A stretch of DNA of 12,449 nucleotides from UBA2897 sp036733925 (GTDB lineage Bacteria > Bacillota > Negativicutes > Selenomonadales > Selenomonadaceae): NCBI GenBank assembly GCA_036733925.1, contig DAIMZO010000041.1, positions 1 through 12,449 of the forward strand, written 5' to 3'. Both the position numbers and the translations under genes were made by a program. Each line of letters starts with the position of its first letter. Position 1 is the first letter of the stretch. Shown here piece after piece: positions 1-8,500 of this stretch. The notes under the pieces were generated by a model. The model ran no database searches and was not told the DNA's origin. It was given only the letters and a program-made list of their open reading frames with translations.

Positions 1-2083
1 CAGAAATCCAACAGCAGATTGATGAGGCAAGCAGTAAAATAGACGCCGCTCAGAAATTAATAGCTAGTGCTGAATCAGAAAAAGTTAAACTATTCGATAA
101 AAAAAATCGGCTTGACAAGAACCTATATAGCGAAGTGTGGAAAAAAACGGATACGCTTAGAACCAGGGATTTCCCCAACACTCAGACAGGCGTTTCGAAT
201 TCTAAAAAGAAACTTGCTGAAAAGGTAATGGAATACGCCCCGACTGAGTACGACCTCAATGATTTGAAGCGTATGTACAGTTCTGCGTATGCCGCCGTGC
301 CTAAAAAATATAAATTATTCCATACGATTCCTGATTCTTCGGTTCTTGATAATATCGAGGGTAACGATGTCCTTTCTATCGCCATCGTCAATGCATCTGA
401 AACCCAGCTCGCCGAATTCTGGAAAAATATCAGCAGCGCTGAATGGGTCCGTACTGGTCATGCAGAGTACCATCAAAAGGCCGGCGGGAAATGTCCTTAT
501 TGCTCTCAGCCTCTGCCGCCCGATTTTGAACAAAAACTTACGGAAAGCTTCGACGATCAATACAAAAAGAACCGAGGCAGACTTGAAAAATTCCTAATCG
601 ACTACAGAGATGCCGCCAACACCCTGTTCATTCCCATATCAAAGATGCCAGAATCTGTTTACCCGGCAATTGACTCGAAACCCTACAAAGACAAGCTGGA
701 GGCTCTCAAAGGAATTATCACTGCAAACATCCAGCAGATTAAAGACAAGGTGGCCGAACCTGCCAAAATAGTCACGCTAGATGATACCGCACCATTATTA
801 ACAGAACTTCAGGCACTCATTGAAGGGTATAATAAACTGATAGAGGAAAACAATGCCGTTGTTGATGACGCCCCGAAGAAAAAAGAAGAATGTAAAGATA
901 AAGTTTTTGCTTATCTGGCATTTTTTGTAAAGGATATCATGACTGCCTACAGGAACAGTTATGCCGATATCGAAAAGCAAATAAAAGAACAGCAAGCCGT
1001 CATTACTAAACAAAATGCTGAAATCAACGAACTCACTAATTCTATTCGAATACTGAACAGTCAAACAAAAGAAACTGAATCAGCCATGAACAACATCAAT
1101 CTCATGTTGAAAGATGCCGGATTCCAAGGGTTTGAAGTATGTCCCCACTGGGAGGAAAAAATATCCCCTGACGGTTCCGTGCAAAAGATAATCCCATCGC
1201 CGGTTCGTAACTACGCTGTAGTCCGTACCAACGAAATTACGGGGGAAAAGGAAATTGCACAAAACCTTAGCGAAGGGGAGAAAAATTTTATTGCTTTTCT
1301 TTACTTTCAGCAGAGCGTGTTCGGCAGCACCGATGCAGAAAATCTTCCCCGTAAAAAGATAGTTGTCATCGATGATCCTGTTTCAAGCATGGATAGTGGT
1401 ACCCTTTTTATTGTAAGCGCACAAATTCGCAGGATGATTCACATCTGCCGGAATAACGTCGACAACAGGAACCCCGTTGTAAATGGTAATTTTATAAAGC
1501 AAATTTTTATTCTNNNNNNNNNNNNNNNNNNNNNNNNNNNNNNNNNAATGCCTATTTCCACCGTGAGGTCACCTACCTGTATGCAAATAGATGGGATTTC
1601 GTTTCTTTCTACCTTGTACGGAAATTCAACAATAAATCATCCGTAACTTTGTATGACCAGCAAAATCCTGACTGCCCTTCCGAAAGGATGAATGTCAACC
1701 CGGTCAAAAACTCCTATGCCGCTTTGTGGGAATCGTATAAAGAAGTCAAAAGCGGCATCCCGCTTAAAAGTATTATCCGGAGAATCCTGGAATATTATTT
1801 TCTGCAGCAGTGCGGCTATGAAGGTGACGATCTTCGTAAATGCATTCTGGAAGACCACCGAGATGATTTTATGTATGATGAAAATGGAGCCGAAACGCCG
1901 GACCGGTATGAGATGGCCAAAGTTCTGCTTTCTTACATCGTTGCCGATAATTCAGGTGTCAACGACGGTATCAACTATACTGATGATTTTCTCGATGTGC
2001 AGTTGTATCGGAATACGTTCAAAATGATTTTCAAATACATGAACCAGGAACAGCACTTCAATATGATGATAGGCATTAGATAG
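1..2083 (+). CDS. AAA_13-type ATPase with zinc-hook-like CPYC motif (RloC/PrrC-like, probable defence protein), 5' end outside window
   Basis: Open in frame from base 3 with no stop, so the true start and the Walker A motif lie upstream of the window; the in-frame GTG at 135 is internal. About 680 codons are visible. In order: a charged, helical segment; a CPYC motif at 492-503 inside a coiled-coil-like region, as in the zinc hooks of RloC; more coiled coil to about 1100; the ABC signature LSEGE at 1266-1280; Walker B and D-loop VVIDDPVSSMD at 1362-1394. After the N gap the frame changes and continues NAYFHREVTY at 1547, ending at TAG 2081-2083. Such ATPases are known from phage-defence loci, often beside type I restriction genes; RloC is an anticodon nuclease. 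An RRILE segment at 1778-1792 resembles part of the PrrC nuclease site, but nuclease activity is not shown. The gene is AT-richer than the pyr operon, which suggests transfer. Family call is firm, exact function is not. Confidence 0.85.
1514..1546. other. Assembly gap (33 N) inside the ATPase gene
   Basis: Thirty-three N bases. The coding frame before the gap ends in ...IKQIFIL (the last Leu codon lacks its third base) and after it resumes as NAYFHREVTY in a different frame. In this family the junction normally reads ILTHNxYFH, so the missing bases probably encode only Thr-His plus the third base of Leu, about 7 bases. The number of N is therefore probably arbitrary, and the apparent frameshift is an artefact. 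Confidence 0.9.
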
Positions 2084-2208
2084 GAGATAAATAGGGCGAC
2101 CAAAGTGGCATCAATCACAAAACCGGGTATAGGTGTGATGGCCCAGATGACCTTTTAAAATATGCATGGCGCCCCACCGCCAGATAGAGTTTTTTCTTGG
2201 AACGCTTG

Positions 2209-2268
2209 ATAAATAGTAAAAGGCCTCGTGCATATCCAAGGATATACGCGAGGCCTTTTACTATTTAT
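2209..2268. terminator. Probable two-way intrinsic terminator (20-bp perfect inverted repeat)
   Basis: Arms 2209-2228 and 2249-2268 are perfect inverted repeats, with AAAAGGCCTCG on one side and CGAGGCCTTTT on the other. The interior 2229-2248 also pairs (atatc with gatat), giving an almost continuous hairpin. The A-tract/GC stem/T-tract layout works in both directions, and the site lies between converging genes: the ATPase from the left and the pyr operon from the right. The T-tracts are short and interrupted, so efficiency is uncertain. The element could also belong to a dispersed palindromic repeat family. Confidence 0.7.
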
Positions 2269-2355
2269 TGTGCATTTTATTTTTATCAGGCACTACATAT
2301 AGTATGTCAGTAGTAAAACGGTAGTACGTTTTCTTTTTTTATCTGCTGCAAAGCC

Positions 2356-2422
2356 CTATTTCATGCGATTTGTCAAAAAATCAGAAAGTATTGCCGTGGC
2401 ACACAAAAAGAATCCGTTTCAT
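2356..2422 (-). pseudogene. Scar of a low-molecular-weight protein tyrosine phosphatase gene (internal deletion)
   Basis: Minus-strand ATG at 2422-2420 follows a strong GGGGGAGG ribosome site and encodes MKRILFVCHGNT, the hallmark N-terminus of LMW protein tyrosine phosphatases, where VCHGNTCRS forms the phosphate-binding loop. After Thr12 the reading changes to Phe-stop (TGA 2383-2381), so the second half of the loop with its Arg is gone. In another frame the next bases read LSDFLTNRMK-stop (2388-2356), which looks like the C-terminal end of the same family. A normal gene is about 150 codons, so about 130 codons appear deleted. The N-terminal match is strong; the C-terminal match is weaker. 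The remnant cannot make an active enzyme. It lies 124 bases after pyrE in the same direction, so the intact gene may once have followed the operon. Confidence 0.72.
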
Positions 2423-2546
2423 ATATCCTCCCCCTAATCCACAAAATCGGTTCACAACATTCTCGCCCTTCATGCAAAAGAAGGAGGGATGAAAACCTCT
2501 ACCTCTCATTTCCTAGTTTATCTTATCAGTTTTTGGTCTTGGTATT

Positions 2547-3155
2547 TTACCGCTTCTTTCCGGTGCTGCCTCGTTTCGTAATGGGAACGCCCTGTTTGCA
2601 GAGCGGGCAATCCTCGGGCTTCCATGTCTCGACGTTGAGGTGCAGGAGCGCTGTGCATGGGACATCACCGAAATTGACTTTACCGCCGCTGCGGTCGACG
2701 AGCATGCTGACAGCGACCGGCTTGCCGCCGGCTTTCTTCACGACGTCGATGACTTCTTTGATGGAGCCGCCGGTCGTCACGATATCCTCGACGATGAGGC
2801 AGCGCTCGCCCGGATGCAGGTGGAAGCCGCGGCGGAAAGTCATCTTCCCGTCGACGCGCTCGGTGAAGATGGCGCGCGTGCCAAGGGCCTTGCCCGTCTC
2901 ATGCGCGAGCAGGATGCCGCCGGTCATCGGACCGACAACGGTCTCGATATCCGCATCCTTGAATTTCTCCGCCATGGCCTCGCAGAGCTGCTGCGTGTAC
3001 TCCGGATGTTGCAGCACATTGAACTTCTCTACATAATGCTGGCTATGCAGGCCGGAAGTCAGGAGGAAATGCCCGTCCATGATCGCGTTCGTCTTCTTCA
3101 GGAGCGCGAGCACTTCTTCCTCTGTCATCGCCTTGCTCTTTGCCTCATTGCTCAT
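2547..3155 (-). CDS. pyrE: Orotate phosphoribosyltransferase, Thermus-family type
   Basis: Joins orotate to PRPP to give OMP, the fifth step of UMP synthesis, in the cytoplasm. 202 residues. The PRPP-binding loop is IVEDIVTTGGS at about residues 121-131, with Glu-Asp in place of the more common Asp-Asp. The substrate region FLLTSGLHSQHYVEKF is at about 30-45. The C-terminal tail holds a CPLC pair (Cys183, Cys186) followed by KQGVPI, a trait I associate with the Thermus/archaeal-like PyrE family rather than with the E. coli enzyme; the two cysteines may bind a metal, which is inference. The ATG at 3155 follows GGAGG by 9 bases and overlaps the end of pyrF by 11 bases, so translation is probably coupled. 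It is the last intact gene of the operon. Confidence 0.95.
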   Translation of the reverse strand: MSNEAKSKAMTEEEVLALLKKTNAIMDGHFLLTSGLHSQHYVEKFNVLQHPEYTQQLCEAMAEKFKDADIETVVGPMTGGILLAHETGKALGTRAIFTERVDGKMTFRRGFHLHPGERCLIVEDIVTTGGSIKEVIDVVKKAGGKPVAVSMLVDRSGGKVNFGDVPCTALLHLNVETWKPEDCPLCKQGVPITKRGSTGKKR

Positions 3156-3870
3156 TTTTTACTGCCTCCATTTCTCTTACAATCGCTTCCGCGGCTTCGC
3201 GCGGATCCTCGGCCTTACGGATTGGGCGGCCGACGACGAGATGCGTCGCACCGTTTTCGAGCGCTTTCCCAGGCGTCGCGATACGGCTCTGATCCTGCGC
3301 ATCGGCGCCTGCCGGACGGATTCCCGGCGTTACGATCAAGAAGCCATCACCGCACGCCTTCCGGATGGCCGCGGCTTCCTGCGGAGATGCGACAACGCCG
3401 TCCATGCCGGCTTTCTGCGCGAGTTTCGCGAGCCGTACGACCATATCGCGGATGTCGCACGACTGACCAAGCCCGTCCCAGTCTTCCTCACCGATGCTCG
3501 TGAGCACCGTGACTGCGATGAGCTTCGGCGCAGGGATTCCCATCATATCGGCTTCCTCGTGCACGCGGTCGACAGCCGTCTTCATCATGGTATACCCGCC
3601 CGAGGCGTGCACGTTCAGCATATCGGCACCGAGGTGCATCAGTGAGACGAGCCCGTTCGCCACTGTATTCGGGATATCGTGCAGCTTGAGGTCAAGGAAG
3701 ACTTTCTTGTCCTGTTCCTTGAGCCACGTGACGATATCGCCGCCGATACGGTAATACAGTTCCATGCCGACTTTGTAGAAGCTCACGCTGTCACCGAGTT
3801 TTCCGACGAGCGCCTTCGCGTCTTCTTCTGTATGCACATCCAGTGCGGCAATCAGCCGTTCATCTGCCAA
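3145..3870 (-). CDS. pyrF: Orotidine 5'-phosphate decarboxylase
   Basis: Decarboxylates OMP to UMP, the final step of the pathway. About 241 residues from the chosen start. Visible motifs are LIAALDV near the start, FYKVGMELYY at about 31-40, the catalytic DLKLHDIPNT stretch at about 60-69 (Asp60, Lys62, Asp65), NVHASGG, TPGIRP and the phosphate-binding VVGRPI near the end. The frame stays open upstream to a TTG at 3906, but that would overlap pyrD by 23 bases and has no clear ribosome site. The TTG at 3870 follows AAGGGGG (3885-3879) by 8 bases and gives MADERLIAALDV, a normal PyrF N-terminus, so it is preferred. It lies 13 bases after the pyrD stop. Confidence 0.95.
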   Translation of the reverse strand: MADERLIAALDVHTEEDAKALVGKLGDSVSFYKVGMELYYRIGGDIVTWLKEQDKKVFLDLKLHDIPNTVANGLVSLMHLGADMLNVHASGGYTMMKTAVDRVHEEADMMGIPAPKLIAVTVLTSIGEEDWDGLGQSCDIRDMVVRLAKLAQKAGMDGVVASPQEAAAIRKACGDGFLIVTPGIRPAGADAQDQSRIATPGKALENGATHLVVGRPIRKAEDPREAAEAIVREMEAVKNEQ

Positions 3871-3878
3871 AAGGACTT

Positions 3879-3885
3879 CCCCCTT
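3879..3885 (-). promoter_or_regulatory. Ribosome binding site that decides the pyrF start
   Basis: AAGGGGG on the minus strand, overlapping the pyrD stop codon, 8 bases before TTG 3870-3868. It supports that TTG rather than the upstream in-frame TTG at 3906. Confidence 0.7.
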
Positions 3886-4816
3886 ATCCGAGTTCGATAT
3901 TTCCAATCAGTTCCGAAATGTTTGTGATATGCTGCCGCTCTAGGTACGCGCCTAATCCATCGGCAATCTGCATCGTGACGGACGGATCCGTGAAATTGGC
4001 CGTACCGACCGCAATGGCCGATGCGCCGGCCAGGAAAAACTCCACAGCGTCCTGCCAGCAGGTGATGCCACCCATGCCGATGATTGGGATGGAGACGGTC
4101 TGCGCGGCCTCATAGACCATGCGTACAGCGACCGGCTTCACGCACGGGCCCGAGAGCCCGCCGGTGACGTTGCCGAGCACCGGACGGCGCGTCCGAATGT
4201 CAATCTGCATGCCGAGCAGGGTGTTGATTAGCGATAGCGCATCTGCGCCGGCGTCTTCCGCCGCCTTCGCCATGACGCGGATATCCGTAACATTCGGCGA
4301 GAGCTTCACGATGACCGGCTTCTTCGTATGTGCTTTGGCCTCGCGGACCACAGACGTGAGCGACTTCGGATTCGTACCGAATACGATGCCGCCCTCCTTG
4401 ACATTCGGGCAAGATACGTTGAGTTCGATGGCCGCGACACCGGGCACATCGAGCCTGTCAGCGAGCTTCCCGTAATCCTCGGCCGTGCTGCCGGAGATAT
4501 TGACGATGACATGCATGTGGTATTTCTGGATGCGCGGCAATGTCTCGTTCAGGAAAACATCGACGCCCGGGTTTTCGAGCCCGATGCAGTTCAGCATGCC
4601 CTGAGGCGTTTCCGCGATGCGGTTCCCGTCATTACCGCGCCGCGGCGCAAGGGTCGTCCCCTTCACGACGACGGCGCCAAGCCGCGAGAGATCCACGAAA
4701 TCCGCGAACTCCTCGCCGAATCCGAACGTACCGGATGCCGTGAGGATTGGTGTCTGCATCGGGATGCCAAGCAATGTCGTGTGCAGCCGGCTGTCTCTAT
4801 CCGCTGTATTCGTCAT
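3884..4816 (-). CDS. pyrD: Dihydroorotate dehydrogenase, class 1B catalytic subunit
   Basis: Oxidises dihydroorotate to orotate on FMN, passing electrons to PyrK and then NAD+; cytoplasmic. 310 residues. The N-terminal FMN region TASGTFGFGEEF is at about 27-38 and VKGTTLAPRRGN at 51-62. The substrate and catalytic stretch ELNVSCPNV has Cys136 as the active-site base, as in class 1 enzymes; class 2 enzymes use Ser. VKLSPN follows, and GMGGI and AVGTA lie near the phosphate site. Class 1B is supported by the adjacent pyrK. The ATG at 4816 overlaps the pyrK stop as ATGA and follows AGGAGG by 7 bases. A longer reading back to 4897 would overlap pyrK widely and adds residues unlike the family, so it is rejected. 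Confidence 0.96.
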   Translation of the reverse strand: MTNTADRDSRLHTTLLGIPMQTPILTASGTFGFGEEFADFVDLSRLGAVVVKGTTLAPRRGNDGNRIAETPQGMLNCIGLENPGVDVFLNETLPRIQKYHMHVIVNISGSTAEDYGKLADRLDVPGVAAIELNVSCPNVKEGGIVFGTNPKSLTSVVREAKAHTKKPVIVKLSPNVTDIRVMAKAAEDAGADALSLINTLLGMQIDIRTRRPVLGNVTGGLSGPCVKPVAVRMVYEAAQTVSIPIIGMGGITCWQDAVEFFLAGASAIAVGTANFTDPSVTMQIADGLGAYLERQHITNISELIGNIELG

Positions 4817-5592
4817 GCGAACACCTCCTGCGCAGAGAATACCGGGCCGTCTTTGCAGACTTTTTTCCGCTTGCCATCGGTCGTGTCGATGGAGCACGAA
4901 AGGCAGGCACCGAGTCCGCAGCCCATGCGGCGCTCAAGCGATACCTCGCAGGGAATCCCGTATTCCGCGGCAATCTTTGCGACATTGCGCATCATGATTT
5001 CTGGTCCACAGACGGAAACTCCATCGTAGGCTTTTTTTCCCAGCAGTTCCGGCAGCAACGTCGTGACGAAACCTTTTGTGCCGAGGCTGCCGTCATCGGT
5101 CGTCAGGAAGATTTCTCCCGCCTGATCCGCATAGAGCTCTTTCCAGAAGAGCTCGTCTGCCGTGCAGCCGCCCATCAGGACGTCTGCTTTCCCATGCAGG
5201 CTCTCCGCGTAGAAAAGCAGCGGAGAAAGGCCGAGTCCGCCGCCGACGAGCAGCGGATGCTCGAAAGCGGAGGAAAAGCCATGCCCAAGCGGGCCGAGCA
5301 CGTTGATTGTCTCGCCCGGCATGGCGCCGGTCAAAGCCGCAGTCCCCTTGCCGACCTCGCGGTAAATCAAGGTGATGCGGTCTTTCGCCCGGTCTGTCGA
5401 AGCGACGCCGAGCGGCCGGCGCAGGACGAACGAATCCGATGGGATGCGGACCTGCACGAACTGTCCCGGAACTGCCTCGCGCGCAGTCTGCGGTGCCTCG
5501 AGTTCGAGGGAGAATACGTCGGCGCGCAGCTCCTGCTGGCTGATGACACGCGCATCTTCAAGGTATTTCTGATTTTTTTCAGGCAAGATCAT
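4813..5592 (-). CDS. pyrK: Dihydroorotate dehydrogenase electron transfer subunit (FAD, 2Fe-2S)
   Basis: Partner of PyrD; moves electrons from FMN through a 2Fe-2S cluster and FAD to NAD+. 259 residues from ATG 5592. The FAD-binding RRPLGVAS is at 58-65, GPLGHGF at about 100-106 and the NAD-binding GGGLGLSPL at 117-125. The cluster cysteines are Cys225, 230, 233 and 246 (CGLGAC..C, then VCKDGPVF). All four expected cysteines are present. The ATG lies inside the end of carB (14-base overlap) behind a modest GGTGG; a TTG at 5586 is possible. An upstream reading to 5622 adds residues atypical for the family. Confidence 0.95.
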   Translation of the reverse strand: MILPEKNQKYLEDARVISQQELRADVFSLELEAPQTAREAVPGQFVQVRIPSDSFVLRRPLGVASTDRAKDRITLIYREVGKGTAALTGAMPGETINVLGPLGHGFSSAFEHPLLVGGGLGLSPLLFYAESLHGKADVLMGGCTADELFWKELYADQAGEIFLTTDDGSLGTKGFVTTLLPELLGKKAYDGVSVCGPEIMMRNVAKIAAEYGIPCEVSLERRMGCGLGACLSCSIDTTDGKRKKVCKDGPVFSAQEVFA

Positions 5593-8500
5593 CACCGCCA
5601 CCCACGTAGTCCTGCAAGGCAAGGCTGTAGACCAGACGGCGCTCGCGCATGAACGAGAGCACGCGCAGGACTTCCCATGCCGTATCGAGGGAGGTCAGGC
5701 ATGCGACACCGTGCTCGACCGTCGCGCGGCGGATATGGAAGCCGTCCTTCATCGAGTGCTTACCCTGTGTCAGCGTATTGATGACGAGGTTGATTTTCCC
5801 GCTCTTGATCATCTGGATGATGTCGGCACTGCGCTCATGCACCTTGCCGACGACCTCAACGTCGACGCCCATCGACGCGATGGCCTTTGCCGTGCCGGAT
5901 GTCGCGACGATTTCAAAGCCGAGATCCGAGAACGCTTTCGCGAGCTGCTTCATCTCTTCTTTATCCTTGTCCGCGACCGTGAACAGGACGCACCCCTTCG
6001 TCGGGACATGGATGCCCGAGCCGATGATGGCCTTGTAGAGCGCGCGGGCATAGTGGTAATCGATGCCCATAACCTCGCCCGTGGACTTCATCTCTGGGCC
6101 GAGCGCGATATCGACGTCGGCCATCTTCGCGAACGAGAACACCGGCGCTTTGACTGCGACATACGGTTTTGGCGGCACGAGGCCCGAATGATAGCCGAGA
6201 TCCTTGAGCTTCGCGCCCATCGCGACGCGCGTCGCGAGGTTGACCATCTTGATGTCCGTGACCTTCGAGAGGAACGGCACCGTACGGCTCGAGCGCGGGT
6301 TGACCTCGATGATGTAGACCTCTCCGTCGACGACGACGAACTGGATGTTCAGCAGGCCTTTGACATGCAGGGCAATCGCGAGGCGCTTCGTGTAGTCGAT
6401 AATCGTGTAGATGACCTTCGCGGAGAGCGTCTGCGGCGGGTATACGGCAATCGAGTCACCGGAATGGACACCGGCGCGCTCGACATGCTCCATGATGCCT
6501 GGAATCACGACGTCCACGCCGTCGGAAATCCCGTCGACCTCGACCTCGGTGCCCTCCATATAGCGGTCGACGAGTACCGGGTGATCCGGCGTGACCTTGA
6601 CCGCACGGCTCATATAGTCTTTGAGCTCATCCTCGTTGTAGACGATTTCCATCGCGCGGCCGCCGAGCACATAGGACGGGCGAACCATGACCGGATAGCC
6701 GATCTCCTTTGCCCCGTCGATGGCCTCCTGCAGATTCGTGACGCTCGCGGATTTTGGGCGCGGAATATGCGTCTGCGAAAGGACTTCATCAAAGCGCTCG
6801 CGATCCTCCGCACGATCGATATCATCGACCGACGTGCCGAACACCTTGATGCCGGCCTTCTGCAGGGATGAAGCGAGGTTGATGGCTGTCTGTCCGCCGA
6901 ACTGCACGATGACGCCCTCCGGCTGCTCCTTGTCGATGATATTCAGCACATCCTCCGGCGTCAACGGCTCGAAATACAGGCGGTCTGAAATATCGAAGTC
7001 CGTCGAGACGGTCTCCGGGTTATTGTTGATGATGATGGCCTCGATGCCCATTTCGCGGAGTGCCCATACCGAATGGACCGAGCAGTAATCGAACTCGACG
7101 CCCTGGCCAATGCGGATTGGACCGGAGCCGAGCACGACGACCTTGCGCGCCTTGGTTACCTCGACCTCATCTTCCTGTGCATGGTAGGTCGAATAGTAAT
7201 ACGGCGTCGCCGCTTCGAACTCTGCCGCGCAGGTATCGACCATCTTGTATTTCGGCAGGATGGCTTCCGTGCGGCGCATCGTGCGGATCTCGTCCTCCGT
7301 TTTCTTCGTGATTTCTGCGATGGAGCGATCCGCAAGGCCGACATCCTTTGCCTGCAGCAGGAGCTTCGGCGTCAGCGGCGTGCTTGCAAGCTTGACCTCA
7401 ACATCCGTGATGTTCTTGATCTTGTTCAGGAACCATTCATCGATTTTCGTGATATCGTGGATTTCGTCGACCGTTGCGATGCCGCGGCGCAGAGCTTCCG
7501 CGATGACGAAAATGCGCTCGTCGTTGATGCGTGCGAGATTCTTCTTGACGCGCTCATCGTCCCAGTCATCCATCTTGTCCATGTGCAGGCGGTGCACGCC
7601 GATCTCAAGCGAGCGGACAGCCTTCAGCAGCGCTCCCTCGAAATTGCGGTCGATGCTCATGACCTCGCCCGTCGCCTTCATCTGCGTGCCGAGCGTATGA
7701 TCCGCATAGACGAATTTATCGAACGGCCAGCGCGGGAATTTCACGACGCAGTAGTCGAGAGCCGGCTCAAAGCATGCCTTCGTCTTTTGCGTGACCGCGT
7801 TCGTAATCTCATCGAGCGTATAGCCGATGGCGATCTTCGCCGAAACCTTCGCAATCGGATAGCCAGTCGCCTTCGATGCGAGAGCCGAGGAACGGCTGAC
7901 ACGCGGGTTGACCTCGATGACATAGTAACGGTTGCTGCCTGGGTCGAGCGCGTACTGCGCATTGCAACCGCCCTCGATGCCGAGTTCGCGGATGATGCGC
8001 AGTGATGCCGAACGCAGCATCTGGAATTCATGATCCGTCAGCGTCTGCGACGGCGCGACGACGATGGAATCGCCCGTGTGCACGCCGACTGGGTCGAGGT
8101 TCTCCATGTTGCAGACGGTGATGCAGTTATCGTTGCCATCGCGCATGACCTCGTACTCGATTTCCTTCCAGCCGGCGACCGAACGCTCGATGAGCACCTG
8201 ACCAATCATCGAGTAGTTCAGGCCCTTGATGACGATATCGACGAGCTCTTCCTCATTCTCCGCGATACCGCCGCCCGTGCCGCCCATCGTATAGGCCGGG
8301 CGCACGATGACCGGATAGCCGATCTCGTTCGCGAAGGCCACGGCGGAGGGGACATCCTCGACAATCGTGCTCTCGGGGATCGGCTCGCCGAGCTTCTGCA
8401 TGGTCTCCTTGAACATCTCGCGGTCTTCCGCGCGCTCAATCGCCTTGAGCGGCGTGCCGAGCAGTTCGACATGATACTTCTCGAGCGCGCCCTTCTCCGA

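Larger units (their letters stand above)
2084..2546. other. Convergent intergenic region between ATPase gene and pyr operon
   Basis: 463 bases with no intact gene. It contains a long palindromic hairpin (2209-2268) and, on the minus strand, the scar of a tyrosine phosphatase gene (2356-2422). Weak short inverted repeats occur at 2114-2139, 2167-2182 and 2315-2332. The segment 2423-2546 just after pyrE shows no clear hairpin, so pyr transcripts probably run on toward 2209. Nothing recognisable was found in 2084-2200. Confidence 0.6.

Noticed and set aside
1550..1646. ATPase frame continuing through the N gap to a stop at 1646
   Set aside because: It depends on the arbitrary N count. The true continuation is NAYFHREVTY in the other frame.
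2084..2158. In-frame 24-codon extension after the ATPase TAG stop
   Set aside because: Family members normally end near QHFNMMxG, so the TAG is a natural end. The extension matched nothing I recognise.
2167..2182. TGGCG/CGCCA hairpin followed 8 bases later by a T-run
   Set aside because: The stem is only 5 bp and the T-run is displaced; the hairpin at 2209-2268 is a better terminator.
2315..2340. AAAACG/CGTTTT hairpin followed by seven T on the plus strand
   Set aside because: The stem is 6 bp and mostly A-T, and lies past a stronger terminator; too weak to call.
2640..3645. Plus-strand open frames opposite pyrE and pyrF
   Set aside because: Same reason: antisense shadows with no motifs, while the minus strand encodes clear enzymes.
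4817..4897. Longer upstream starts for pyrD (4897) and pyrK (5622)
   Set aside because: They overlap the preceding genes widely and add residues not seen in the families. ATG 4816 has an excellent ribosome site, and ATG 5592 gives the normal PyrK N-terminus.
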